NCBI GenBank assembly: GCA_944392515.1 | Contig: CALXWV010000008.1 | Location: forward strand, 1 to 42,601 | Direction of reading: 5' to 3' | Length of the DNA stretch: 42,601 nucleotides | Origin: an uncultured Clostridia bacterium | Lineage (GTDB): Bacteria; Bacillota; Clostridia; TANB77; CAG-508 | Shown: piece by piece, positions 6,284 to 15,850 of the stretch | Layout: each line of letters opens with the position of its first letter | How positions within the stretch are numbered: the first letter of the stretch is position 1 | Notes under the pieces: generated by a model | Seen by the model: the letters and a program-made list of their open reading frames with translations, nothing else | The model's database searches: none | Told to the model about the DNA's origin: nothing | Translations under genes and position numbers: made by a program

Positions 6284-6724
6284 TTAAGCCTCCTCATTTG
6301 TTTCTTCGGTTACTTCTTGCCAGCCTTGAGGATAAACATCAGGTGCCCATACACAACCGTTTATTTGGCATATATATTTCTTGCCGTTATATGTAATTTT
6401 GTCTCCTACATTATAAGCATCGTGAGCTCCTGTTGGTTGTACAAACTCAGGATATTCATCAACAGGTTCTGTAGGTTCTTCTACACCTTCTAACTTATTT
6501 AATCCAGCCTCAATGCTATCTAACTTTTCATAAATTTTGTTTATCTGTTTTTGTGTTGGTGCATAGCTATTCTCTGCTTTTGCATTTGTTCTAGCTAATT
6601 CGTCTAACTCTTCTTTTTGTTCTTCTGTTATTTCACTTTCTATGTACATTTTATTTATTTTATATAGCATATCTACTAATTCGTAGTTTTTACTTTCTAT
6701 AACATTTTTTATAATATCATACAT
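6284..6724 (-). CDS. Tail-associated protein with a C-terminal chitin-binding-like module
   Basis: 146 residues. The N-terminal half is helical and resembles the small XkdX-like proteins that follow fibre genes. The C-terminal half (about 97-137: NVGDKITYNGKKYICQI, CVWAPDVYPQGWQEV) matches the family 5/12 carbohydrate-binding fold, with its usual aromatic residues and the W-P-GW ending. It probably helps bind host surface sugars. An AGGAGG ribosome site precedes the ATG, and its 3' end overlaps the ATG candidate of the next gene. Confidence 0.65.
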   Translation of the reverse strand: MYDIIKNVIESKNYELVDMLYKINKMYIESEITEEQKEELDELARTNAKAENSYAPTQKQINKIYEKLDSIEAGLNKLEGVEEPTEPVDEYPEFVQPTGAHDAYNVGDKITYNGKKYICQINGCVWAPDVYPQGWQEVTEETNEEA

Positions 6725-6728
6725 ATAT

Positions 6729-8681
6729 TTATCCTCCTAATTCTAGAATTTGAGCTTGTACATTGTTTAGTGTTGCTTGCATTTGCTCTTGTTTATTTAT
6801 TATAGTTTCTAAATCTTTATAGTATGTTACTTCTATTGTTGGTTTTACTTCGTCATTTGTATAATAATGTGTTACACCTTTATATGTACCATCTTTGACA
6901 ATTTGCTCTAATACTTGTACTTGTTCTTCTGTACATTCTATTAATTCTGGTGTGGCTAATACACAATAAAACTTTATAGGTTTTTCAGCATCATATAATG
7001 CTTTTACTTTTGCTTTCCATTCATCAACAGTAGAAAATTCTGGATTAGAACCAAAACAAAATCTTAAATCAAAAAAACTTTCATACATATTCCCTATATC
7101 ACAAGCAATTATATCTTTTCCCCAGACTATGTCAACAAATTCAAAATAATTACATATCCCCAATTTTTTAGTTGCACTATTCTTGTTAATTATAATTCCA
7201 GGTTGAACATAATAAGTTGTGTATTTATTTCCACTTGTTTTCCAATTTTCACCTCCAGTTATAGTTAATTCTTTTATATAATGTTGCTCATACCATTTAT
7301 TGTTTTGTTTTGTAAATTTATCTGCATAATCTCCTATTTTATAAAAAGGCTTTTGAATTGGTAAAGTATATGTATTTCCTTTGTGTTCAATGAAATCTGT
7401 TGCTGTTTTTATTTCCATTTGTAAATCTATTGTTAAATTACAAGTAGGTAAAGCAGTCGTAGGTACATATACTGTCATATTTGTAAAATACTCATCACTT
7501 TGTAATTGTCTTGTAAATGCAAATTTAGTATTATTAAAGCTTCCAGTTGTAAAGTATTTTTGAAATCTGTAAGTCTCTTTATTTGTTGATAAATGTACTT
7601 CTACATTGTTTGTTTCTACATTTCCATTTGCCCAAAACGTTAAAGTAAGACTTTTTCCCATAAAGTTTTTATTGTTTATTAAATTTAAAGATGTAATATT
7701 AATCGAATTTGTTGGATTTATTACTGTTATTCTATTCTTATTATAAGTAATGCCATTTGCGCTACCTTGTCCTAAATCTAACACATTTTTATTGCTTGTA
7801 ACTATTTCTACACTTCCACTATCTCCAACGGCTTGAACTTCGCTTGGATAATCTAAGCTAGGCATTTTACCATATTCTTCAAATATAGGAATGTTCTCTG
7901 TTGTATATGTACCTTCTAATAACATTATTTGTTCTATTCCATTGTAATCGCTTGATTCACCAAATCCATTAAAATATAAAATGCCATCTTGATTTGCGGT
8001 AAAAGTTTTTACTATTTTACCTGTTTTATTATAATCGGTTAATATGTTATTTCCACTACTCGTATTATATCTTAAATTAAAACTTAATGTTCCTACTGGA
8101 ATATACAAATATAAAGTATATGTCTTTCCACTTGTAATATCTCCTATTTCAAAATTAAAATTATATTTACCTGTAATTTTAGTATTATATTTTGCTAAAT
8201 TATATCCTTCTCTAGTAGCTTGCTTGCTATTTCCCTGTAATCCAAAATCAACAAGTTCCATTTCTGCACTATCTTGTAGGTTTATTTCTTCTCCACTTGC
8301 TTGTCCTTTTGGAATTTGTGCTTTTAACTTTGCATTATCTTCTTGTAGTTTTGTTATATCTGTTGTATTTTGTTTTATACTTTCAGCGTTTTTTTCTATT
8401 GCTGTAGTATTATCTTTTATATTTTCATTTTGTGTAATCTGTTCTTGCTTTATTTCATCTATATTATTTTGTGCTGTATCTAAATTCGTTTCTAAATCAG
8501 TTACTCTACTTTTTAAATCAGTTATGTCTGTATCATTACCATTTATGTTTTCTCTTATATTTCCTATTTCTGTATCTATTTTATCCCAGTTTTGATTTAA
8601 AGATTTTTCCACATCAAATTGGTTAGTATTTGTAGAAGGATTATCATGCTTAAACAATTTTATATTTGTAGTTTCACTCAT
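6729..8681 (-). CDS. Tail fibre / receptor-binding protein
   Basis: About 650 residues from ATG 8681 (ribosome site AGGTGG); a GTG 9 nt upstream is possible. The N-terminus (SETTNIKLFKHDNPSTNTNQFD) has the baseplate-attachment sequence shared by many Firmicute fibres. It is followed by a trimeric coiled coil at about 25-120 (ITDLKSRVTDLETNLD). The middle and C-terminal parts are beta-rich with few recognisable motifs and end in another short coiled coil (LETIINKQEQMQATLNNVQ). It overlaps the upstream tail-tip gene in the ATGAGTGA pattern, so translation is coupled. Host range is probably set here. Confidence 0.75.
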   Translation of the reverse strand: MSETTNIKLFKHDNPSTNTNQFDVEKSLNQNWDKIDTEIGNIRENINGNDTDITDLKSRVTDLETNLDTAQNNIDEIKQEQITQNENIKDNTTAIEKNAESIKQNTTDITKLQEDNAKLKAQIPKGQASGEEINLQDSAEMELVDFGLQGNSKQATREGYNLAKYNTKITGKYNFNFEIGDITSGKTYTLYLYIPVGTLSFNLRYNTSSGNNILTDYNKTGKIVKTFTANQDGILYFNGFGESSDYNGIEQIMLLEGTYTTENIPIFEEYGKMPSLDYPSEVQAVGDSGSVEIVTSNKNVLDLGQGSANGITYNKNRITVINPTNSINITSLNLINNKNFMGKSLTLTFWANGNVETNNVEVHLSTNKETYRFQKYFTTGSFNNTKFAFTRQLQSDEYFTNMTVYVPTTALPTCNLTIDLQMEIKTATDFIEHKGNTYTLPIQKPFYKIGDYADKFTKQNNKWYEQHYIKELTITGGENWKTSGNKYTTYYVQPGIIINKNSATKKLGICNYFEFVDIVWGKDIIACDIGNMYESFFDLRFCFGSNPEFSTVDEWKAKVKALYDAEKPIKFYCVLATPELIECTEEQVQVLEQIVKDGTYKGVTHYYTNDEVKPTIEVTYYKDLETIINKQEQMQATLNNVQAQILELGG

Positions 8682-11600
8682 CTGTTCCACCTACCTTTTG
8701 TTCTAATTTTTCTATTCTATTTTGTAAGTCCTTAATTGTTTTGTTTTGTTCCTGTATCAATTCTTGTTCTTCTTGTATTGCTTTGTAAGCAACAGATACC
8801 ATACTATATAAATCTATCCCTTTTCCTTCGGTTCCTATTATTTCTTTAGAGCAATTATAATCAGTACCAATAATTGCTCCTACTCTTCTTTTTATATCTT
8901 CAGAATCTTCTTTATAGTTATAATAATAAATATCTGTATTTAAAATTTCATTTAATGCACTATTGTTATATTTTTCTATATTCCTTTTCTTTTCAACAAT
9001 TGAAAATGGCTCTACTCCATTATTACAATAAATGTGATTATATGCTTTAATATTTCCGCTACAACTTATATCTCCAGTAGAATATACTTCTCTACAAGAA
9101 AAATAACCATCATCTGTCATCATGCAATGTTCACCCGTTTGTAATCCAATTATCAAAGTATTAGTTCCTGCACTATTTTTATAAAATGATATTTTATCTA
9201 ATATATTTATAGTTTCATCATCTAATACTGTTTTTGGCATAATTGTTAATAAGTTTTTATGTGTAGTTGCATCTTCAAACATTATTCCACCTAGTACGTC
9301 AGCGTTACACATATTAACATTTCCACAACTAATGGCTGAATTAATACCTTCTAATAAAAGATTACAAGCTGACAGTACTAAGTTTCCACTAAAATCTCCT
9401 GCATCCTTATTAGCCATATGAAAATCTTTTATATATAATATTGGCCAAAATTTACCGTCTGGAGTTTGTATTCCCCAAGCCATCCCATCAGCTATATCAC
9501 TTCCATAATCACAAGGAATACCAAATGATATATATCTATCTTCATCTACATTATTTACACCCATTTCGGCAAATTTTGTGTCATTATCATAAAATCCCAT
9601 TGTAGAATTTCCATTATCTTGTTCTAATTTTATGTTTTGTGATTCATTGTTCCATGCAATTTGTACATTCTTTGCGTTTTGCTCTATTTTTGTTCCAAAT
9701 TCAAATCCCTTTACATCATCTTCAGGAGCAGGTGACCATGCTGTTACCTTATTTCCTTCCTCAAGCTTTATACTATGTACAAATACTTGTCGACCTTCAA
9801 TTGTCGAAGCTAGTAATAAAATTGTAAATCCATGTGTTTGATTTGTGGGTGATAATGCTGTAAACTTATATGTAAACTTTTGCCAATTTGTAGTTACTAG
9901 AAATGTTGATTGTCCACCTCTTGCATATCCAACCTTTACGTTAGTATTAGCAGTAGCCTTTAACCAAATGCTTAAACAATACTCTTTATTAGCTTCTAGT
10001 ACTTTTGAAGTTGGAGTTATATATATACCAGTTTCACCAGTTAAAGCCTGTAACGTTCTTAGTTTCAAACACTTATCAAATGGTGCTGAATCTTCATCTT
10101 GTAAAGTAAGCTCTATCATAGAACTATTTTGTACAACATAGCTATCTAAATTATATGGTGCACTATTAGGTATTAGATTTGTTCCACCCACTTGTATATT
10201 TTCAATGCTTTCAGAAACGGAGCTTGTTATACTTCCTGCTTTTTGTTCTATTGCAGAGTTCATCTGCTCTGTAGTACTATAATTTTCATTTAAGTTTGTT
10301 TCGATTGCTGTTACGCTATCTGTGATTCCATTAACATTTTGTTCTATTTTTGTCACATTTTCATTTGTAACTTCAATTTGATTTACAGCACTATCTGCTT
10401 TTTGATTTGCATTATTAGCAGTTTCTTCGATTTTTCCTACTTGTGTTTCAACAGAACTAACTGTCTGAGTTATTCCATCTACGTTTTCTTCAACTTGAGT
10501 TAATTTCTCGTTAGTAGTTGTTATTTGAGAAACAGCATCATTAGCCGTATTCTGTGCATTTTCTGCTTTATTCTCTGCTGTTTCCACTTTTGTTTCTACG
10601 CTACTTATTGTTTCCGTTATCCCATCTATGTCTTGTTCTACTTTTGTAAGTTTATTTTCTGTTTCTGTCTGCTGTTCTATTACATCCTGAATAAGTCCTT
10701 CATTTTTTTTAGCCAATCTTTCTACTTTTAAAGTCTTTTTTTCTTCTTTTGTAGTGACTTTATATTCTGTATTGGTTTCTTCTGGGATATCTGATTCTAT
10801 ATCACTACTTATACCTGTATTTATTGTTATGTTTGCAGATAAATATATGGTTTTGTATATACTTTTCTCAGTATCCTCGACTTCAAATAAATCACAAGGT
10901 TCTAACCACATAATGCCAACATCTGAGCCCTCAAAAGCATAATATTCTAGTCCCTTTATTTGTTCAAACATTGCATCTATCACTTGCTCTCTTTTATATT
11001 CCACAAATTCATTTTCATCGAATCGTATTTCGCATCTACCGTTTTTAGCAATGCTTGTATCATCTTTAGATTCTACATTATCTTCTACGTCACCTCTGCC
11101 AAGTACTAGTGCATTAACTGGTCCAAATTTTTCTTTAATTGTTAATCCAGTTAAATAGCTTGCATCTAGTTTTTCAACTGGACTATCTGCTAATTTATGT
11201 AAGTATAATTTGTTATCTTTAATAAAAATTGTAGTTTCTGTAGATTGTGCCACTTTATCTAATACATCTCTATACGTTAATTCTTGAGCTGTAAAATAAT
11301 CTTCATCTATTTCTAGATCTGCATTAAAAAAGTTTGTAGAGTATATTTCTACTCCACAAACCTCACATATTTTTTGTATTAGTGCCAACATTGTACAAGG
11401 ATATGTTAGTTGTAAATCAGACTGTTTAAAGGTTTTCATAAAATTAATCATTTTATCATAACCTGTTACAACTAGCTCAGATTTACCTTTATTATCTTCT
11501 ATATCCTTTATGTAATAATCTCCTAAATCTACATATTCATAATTATTGTTTATATACAATCCATATTGGAAGTTTACATTTTTATCTTTTAGTTCTCCTG

Positions 11601-11850
11601 CATTTTTTACTGTAATCTCAATTTGTTTCATTATAGTTTTGAACAAATTTCCTTCAAAACTATACTTTAATTCTTTGGCAATTACCTCTTGTCTTTTTCT
11701 TAGCATCCAAACAGGTAATGCATTAAATTGTTTTACAGTCATAAAATGAACTTCTTTAACTGTTAATTCACCATCAACTATTCCTAGTTTTATACTTTGT
11801 TGCTTTATTTTTTTAGTTCTTGTTTTAAAATCATTACTCACATTTATCAT
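8674..11850 (-). CDS. Tail-tip/baseplate protein (Tal-like) with S74 auto-chaperone domain
   Basis: 1058 residues. Residues 1 to about 375 resemble the prophage tail-endopeptidase/Tal hub. About 390-540 is a long coiled coil made of three to four near-repeats around ITxTVSSVETxV, about 35 residues each. About 545-700 is a jelly-roll CBM-like domain (NLIPNSAPYN to VHSIKLEEG). A beta-rich region follows. The last 110 residues match the peptidase S74 intramolecular chaperone (IEKYNNSALNEIL, RVGAIIGTDY, IDLYSMVSVAYKAIQEEQ, terminal coiled coil). S74 domains assist trimerisation and then cut themselves off, probably at the Ser in EPFSIVEKKRNIE. It overlaps its neighbour by ATGA. Confidence 0.8.
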   Translation of the reverse strand: MINVSNDFKTRTKKIKQQSIKLGIVDGELTVKEVHFMTVKQFNALPVWMLRKRQEVIAKELKYSFEGNLFKTIMKQIEITVKNAGELKDKNVNFQYGLYINNNYEYVDLGDYYIKDIEDNKGKSELVVTGYDKMINFMKTFKQSDLQLTYPCTMLALIQKICEVCGVEIYSTNFFNADLEIDEDYFTAQELTYRDVLDKVAQSTETTIFIKDNKLYLHKLADSPVEKLDASYLTGLTIKEKFGPVNALVLGRGDVEDNVESKDDTSIAKNGRCEIRFDENEFVEYKREQVIDAMFEQIKGLEYYAFEGSDVGIMWLEPCDLFEVEDTEKSIYKTIYLSANITINTGISSDIESDIPEETNTEYKVTTKEEKKTLKVERLAKKNEGLIQDVIEQQTETENKLTKVEQDIDGITETISSVETKVETAENKAENAQNTANDAVSQITTTNEKLTQVEENVDGITQTVSSVETQVGKIEETANNANQKADSAVNQIEVTNENVTKIEQNVNGITDSVTAIETNLNENYSTTEQMNSAIEQKAGSITSSVSESIENIQVGGTNLIPNSAPYNLDSYVVQNSSMIELTLQDEDSAPFDKCLKLRTLQALTGETGIYITPTSKVLEANKEYCLSIWLKATANTNVKVGYARGGQSTFLVTTNWQKFTYKFTALSPTNQTHGFTILLLASTIEGRQVFVHSIKLEEGNKVTAWSPAPEDDVKGFEFGTKIEQNAKNVQIAWNNESQNIKLEQDNGNSTMGFYDNDTKFAEMGVNNVDEDRYISFGIPCDYGSDIADGMAWGIQTPDGKFWPILYIKDFHMANKDAGDFSGNLVLSACNLLLEGINSAISCGNVNMCNADVLGGIMFEDATTHKNLLTIMPKTVLDDETINILDKISFYKNSAGTNTLIIGLQTGEHCMMTDDGYFSCREVYSTGDISCSGNIKAYNHIYCNNGVEPFSIVEKKRNIEKYNNSALNEILNTDIYYYNYKEDSEDIKRRVGAIIGTDYNCSKEIIGTEGKGIDLYSMVSVAYKAIQEEQELIQEQNKTIKDLQNRIEKLEQKVGGTDE

Positions 11851-12248
11851 GTTAATTGTGGCCTCCTATCTATTGCAGTTAAAGTAACTGTAAAGCCTTC
11901 CCAATATCCACCACAAGCAAGAGGACTAGACTTTATTGCTGCTCCATTATAAAAATCTTCTGTAAATAAATCTCCCTGTTTATATCCTTCCATGTCTTTT
12001 TCTAAAGAAAATTGAACACCCTCTAAAAAAGGATGTTCAAGTAATTTTTTTATTAAATTATATTCTTCGTCTGTTACAATTCCAAACTCAATTTCTAATG
12101 TCGTAAAATATCCTATAAAAGTACCACTATAATGCCCATCTAAAGTGTTTCTTCCTGTTCCGTCTCCCCATAGAGGCTCAGGACCAGGAGTCAATTTTGT
12201 AAATCCTGGTACTGGTGTTCCATTTACTATTAATTTAGGTTCATACAT
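11847..12248 (-). CDS. Distal tail (Dit)-like protein
   Basis: 133 residues between the tape measure and the tail-tip protein, the position of the distal tail protein in siphophages of Gram-positive hosts. It begins MYEPKLIVNGTPVPGF and has a compact beta-sandwich pattern with DEEYNLIKKLLEHPFLEGVQFSLE and a terminal GFTVTLTAIDRRPQ strand. It is shorter than classical Dit (about 250 residues), so it may hold only the ring-forming domain. The ribosome site GGAGG lies 7 nt before the ATG. The assignment is mainly by position. Confidence 0.6.
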   Translation of the reverse strand: MYEPKLIVNGTPVPGFTKLTPGPEPLWGDGTGRNTLDGHYSGTFIGYFTTLEIEFGIVTDEEYNLIKKLLEHPFLEGVQFSLEKDMEGYKQGDLFTEDFYNGAAIKSSPLACGGYWEGFTVTLTAIDRRPQLT

Positions 12249-12251
12249 CTT

Positions 12252-15251
12252 TTAGCCTCCATTCTTTGCAAAGTTCTTTTTCTTATATATTTTCTCTAGT
12301 CTTTTTAATAATTCATATCCATCTATGTATAAATTAAAGTCTTGATTACTCAACAATTCTAATAATTGTATTATTCTATTCAAAAGTTGTATTACTTTTG
12401 CATCATTTCCAACTCCCATTTCCTTATTAGCTTGTTTATACAAAGACATTAATTTATCTTCTGGAGCAACAATTTCGCCATGATGCCTATTATCTCCAAT
12501 CATTGCTAATTGAGGAGTATTTGCTTTTACATATCCACCTTCTGCAAGTCGTGGTAATGATAGTGTTCCAATTTTTCCAATATTAACACCAGGAATTAAA
12601 TTAATTAATCCAATGCCACCATTTATTAAACTTATTGCTCTATTTATTGTCCTTTCAATTAAAGAAATCACTCCATTAATTCCACTTTTTACAGCATTTG
12701 AAATTGCATTTCCAATACTAGTACCTAAATTACTGAATGTATTCTTTATAGTATTCCATATATTTGAGAAGAAACTTCCTATATTACTAAATACTCTTGT
12801 AATTCCGTTATATGCTTGTTGAAATATATTTGTAAACCAACTACCTACACCAGAAAAAATATTCTTAATTCCATTCCATATATTTGAAACAAAATTCTTT
12901 ATCCCATTCCAAACATTATTCCAAGTATTTGATATTCCATTTAATATATTTTCTAAATATGATTTTATTGTATCTATTGCTCCAGTAATTATATCTTTTA
13001 TAGAATTCCATACTCCATCAATAACACCCTTTATAGCTGTCCAAATTCCTGAGAATATTTCTTTAATACCATTCCAAGCTTGTTCCCAATCTCCTGTAAA
13101 TACTCCTACAATAAAATCTATTAACCCACTTAGTACTTGCCATATTCCATTAAGAATATCTCCAATAATACCAAATGCATTCATAAATAAATTACCTATA
13201 GTTTCAAAAATAGGAGATAAAACTGGAACTACATTCTCAACAATCCAATTAATTATTGGAACTAACCATGTATTCCATAATTCTGATAATCCATTTACTA
13301 ATTTTCCTATAAATTCAAGGAAACTATTTACCATTGGTTGTAAATGTTCTTTCCATAAAGTATCAAATCTTGATGCCCATTCATCTAAAATAGGTTTTAT
13401 ATTTTCATTCCATACATTTAATACTGTAGTTAAAATACTTGAAAAGCCATTTTTTATATTTTCTACTGCTGGAGCTATATATGTGTTATATACATCCCAA
13501 AACTTAGAAAAAGTATCTTGTACTCCTTGTTTTATGGTTCCTAATATACTAGATATTGGTTCTAATATTCCTTTTAAGGTTTCCTTTATTAGATCTTTAT
13601 TTTCATTAATTGGTTCTGTAATTATATATAATAAATCATTACCAAATTGCATTCCAACTTCTTGTATTCCAAGAAAGCTATCTGTAAATATAGCTATTAA
13701 ATCTCCTGTTATTTGTTTAGCTACATCACTACCAAAAACATTACTAAATATATTTGAAATTGTATTTGTAAAATTTCCAGTTATTTCAGCTGTTTTTGAT
13801 GAAATATTAAATAATTTTACTATATGGTCTTTAATATCTTGTTGGTTTTGACTTAAAAATACATCTATTCCACCTATAAGATTATCACCAATTGTTAATC
13901 CAATATTTGCAACATTTCCAGTAATTCTTCCCAAATTATATAGTATAGTTTTAACCCAGTTTGTAGCTGCATTCATAACTTCTGGAGCAGTAAATATATT
14001 AATAAGACTATTTTTTATACCATCAATTTCATTTAATAAATTACTAAAATCAAAATTTCCAAATCCATCTTTAAAACCTGCTTTTAATATTCCAAAGAAA
14101 TCAGATGCTTTTTTTAATAAGCTATCCATCTCTGAATTAGCTTCATCCATTGTATCTGCTAATGCATTTCCATAGTCTAAACCTGCAGAACCTATATTTG
14201 TTCCACCACTACCGCTTGAATTACTGCTGTCACTACTTTTTAGTACTTGTGCAGTATCAAATGAAGCTAAGCTTTTTGCATCCTTTGCTACTTGTTTTGC
14301 ACTACTACCTATTCCAGAAACTGCATCAGAAGCTATATCTGCTGAACTAGTAACATCTGTTAAATCTGTTGCTATACTTCCTACTCCTCCAGAACTATCT
14401 GACTTATTTCCTGTAATAAATTCTGTAAATGATTTAAATGCATCTGCAAGGACTTGTAATTTACTTATTACCCAGTTTATACCTTGTACAATAGGAGTAA
14501 ACAAGTTAATAAAGCCTTGTCCTAGAGTTGCTTTAAGTTCATCAAATCTTAAACTTAAAACCCTTGTCTGGTTAGCCCAACTGTCTGATGTTCTTGCAAA
14601 ATCCCCTTGTGCAAGACTTAATTTATCTAATACAAATTGATATCTTAATGCTGTTTTTTCCTGTTCTGTCATTGCACTAGTTGTTTTACCAAATCCATTT
14701 TCTAATGCATATTGGTCTAGTGCAGTTTGTGTCATTACAATTCCTAAATCTTTTAATGTTTCTGTTTCTCCAGTAAACACAGACTTTAATTTAGTAAATG
14801 CTTCATCACTACTTAAATTATAGAAAGATGCAACATCTCCTACTAGTCCTGTAAGAGTTTCTGACATTTCTAATGCTGCCTGATTATTAAAATCAAAAGC
14901 TTTAGCCATCGCTCCAAAAGTACCAACATATTTTTTAGTAACCGTTTGTCCTAGTCCAAATTGATCAATTGCATTCTTTGCAAATTCATCTACTTGAGTA
15001 TTTAGATTTCCAAAAGTAACATCTACAACATTCTGTACTTCTGTTAAATTAGAGCCTAATTCTAGGCAACTTTTCGTAAAATCTACAACCGCTTTAACTG
15101 AAAAAGCAGCAAGAGCTGCTTTTCCAATTTTTCCAAGCATTCCTTCTATTCCAGATTTCTGTATTGTATTTCCTGCAGTTTGAATTCCTTTATTAAAAGG
15201 ATTTGAATTTAATAATAATTCAAAATCTACAGCTCCTACATTTGTGCTCAT
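12252..15251 (-). CDS. Tape measure protein, 999 aa
   Basis: The N-terminal 270 residues carry the TP901-type tape-measure core (FTKSCLELGSNLTEVQNVVDV, LTGLVGDVASFYNLSSDEAF). A Ser/Gly-rich hinge lies at about 275-350. The rest is a long helical rod with repeated WNGIKN/IWN units and hydrophobic segments (WNTWLVPIINWIVENVVPVL), and the end has GIGLINLIPGVNIG, common in tape measures. Using the usual 0.15 nm per residue, tail length would be near 150 nm. The protein sets tail length and is ejected with the DNA. Confidence 0.92.
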   Translation of the reverse strand: MSTNVGAVDFELLLNSNPFNKGIQTAGNTIQKSGIEGMLGKIGKAALAAFSVKAVVDFTKSCLELGSNLTEVQNVVDVTFGNLNTQVDEFAKNAIDQFGLGQTVTKKYVGTFGAMAKAFDFNNQAALEMSETLTGLVGDVASFYNLSSDEAFTKLKSVFTGETETLKDLGIVMTQTALDQYALENGFGKTTSAMTEQEKTALRYQFVLDKLSLAQGDFARTSDSWANQTRVLSLRFDELKATLGQGFINLFTPIVQGINWVISKLQVLADAFKSFTEFITGNKSDSSGGVGSIATDLTDVTSSADIASDAVSGIGSSAKQVAKDAKSLASFDTAQVLKSSDSSNSSGSGGTNIGSAGLDYGNALADTMDEANSEMDSLLKKASDFFGILKAGFKDGFGNFDFSNLLNEIDGIKNSLINIFTAPEVMNAATNWVKTILYNLGRITGNVANIGLTIGDNLIGGIDVFLSQNQQDIKDHIVKLFNISSKTAEITGNFTNTISNIFSNVFGSDVAKQITGDLIAIFTDSFLGIQEVGMQFGNDLLYIITEPINENKDLIKETLKGILEPISSILGTIKQGVQDTFSKFWDVYNTYIAPAVENIKNGFSSILTTVLNVWNENIKPILDEWASRFDTLWKEHLQPMVNSFLEFIGKLVNGLSELWNTWLVPIINWIVENVVPVLSPIFETIGNLFMNAFGIIGDILNGIWQVLSGLIDFIVGVFTGDWEQAWNGIKEIFSGIWTAIKGVIDGVWNSIKDIITGAIDTIKSYLENILNGISNTWNNVWNGIKNFVSNIWNGIKNIFSGVGSWFTNIFQQAYNGITRVFSNIGSFFSNIWNTIKNTFSNLGTSIGNAISNAVKSGINGVISLIERTINRAISLINGGIGLINLIPGVNIGKIGTLSLPRLAEGGYVKANTPQLAMIGDNRHHGEIVAPEDKLMSLYKQANKEMGVGNDAKVIQLLNRIIQLLELLSNQDFNLYIDGYELLKRLEKIYKKKNFAKNGG

Positions 15252-15311
15252 ACCTGCTTTTCACTCCCTTTACTTTTTTATAAATTTTAGGTTTATGCAG
15301 GTATTGGCTAA

Positions 15312-15464
15312 CTACTTACTATTTTTATTAGTTGTGTTGCTCACTCTGTCATTTTTCAATATTATTTTTACTATTTCTTTACATCTTGTACATTTTATTT
15401 CCCCTATACAAATATCAGCCTTTAATAAAAGCTGGTTGCATTTGGGACATCTTATTTCTTTCAT
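15312..15464 (-). CDS. Com-like zinc ribbon, 50 aa
   Basis: A 50-residue protein beginning MKEIRCPKCNQLLLKADI and continuing GEIKCTRCKE, the CxxC...CxxC zinc ribbon of the Mu Com family. Mu Com binds mRNA and opens translation of mom. Its ATG overlaps the stop of the upstream chaperone gene as ATGA, so the two are translationally coupled. It lies just before the tape measure. No mom-like gene is visible, so here it may control translation of a late tail gene or serve another RNA-binding role. It is too short for usual length filters. Confidence 0.75.
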   Translation of the reverse strand: MKEIRCPKCNQLLLKADICIGEIKCTRCKEIVKIILKNDRVSNTTNKNSK

Positions 15465-15850
15465 TTGTTATCACCAGCCATTTCCTTAAACATTTTTTGA
15501 AACTCGGCAATAACCTTTTTAAATTCTTCTTTGTCCATTTTTTGTGCCATTTTATTTCTATATTCCCATCTTATGTTTTTTTGCTCCTGTGTAAAGTTTT
15601 TTAATCTTTCTTTGTCATCTTCAGAGCGTATTTGTACTATATTGCCTAAAGGTGTTTCTCCCATAAGACCTGAAATATCACTACATAATTCAGCCCAACT
15701 CATATTATTTATTTCTTTTCTTATGCTATAACCATACTGTGTTTTTAGACTGGATGCTACTAACTCCCAATCATCTTCTAAGTCATACCATGTTTCATTA
15801 TTTGACTGATTTTTGAAATCGTTTCTCCATTTCCTCGTATGATATTTCAT
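15461..15850 (-). CDS. Tail assembly chaperone, Gp15-like (GT-type second frame)
   Basis: 129 codons resembling the bacteriophage Gp15 family (WYDLEDDWELVASSLKTQYG, MSWAELCSDISGLMGETPLGN, basic helical tail). Such ORFs correspond to the T part of the G/GT tail chaperones that coat the tape measure before tail polymerisation. The only ATG (15850) lies inside the previous gene and has no ribosome site. The frame is open upstream only to 15862. The protein may therefore be made by frameshifting from the upstream gene or by coupling. Confidence 0.7.
   Translation of the reverse strand: MKYHTRKWRNDFKNQSNNETWYDLEDDWELVASSLKTQYGYSIRKEINNMSWAELCSDISGLMGETPLGNIVQIRSEDDKERLKNFTQEQKNIRWEYRNKMAQKMDKEEFKKVIAEFQKMFKEMAGDNK

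Noticed and set aside
6107..6493. Long plus-strand hydrophobic ORFs opposite late genes (also at 8044-8595 and 36233-36685)
   Set aside because: They are antisense shadows of A/T-rich minus-strand genes, lack ribosome sites and show only Leu/Phe/Ser-rich sequence.
9797..9806. TGTCGAA (a Spo0A-box-like sequence)
   Set aside because: It lies inside the tail-tip coding sequence, single and far from any promoter; chance occurrence.
12700..13100. Repeated WNGIKN units as a mobile or tandem repeat
   Set aside because: They are degenerate at DNA level and explained by the periodic rod of the tape measure protein.
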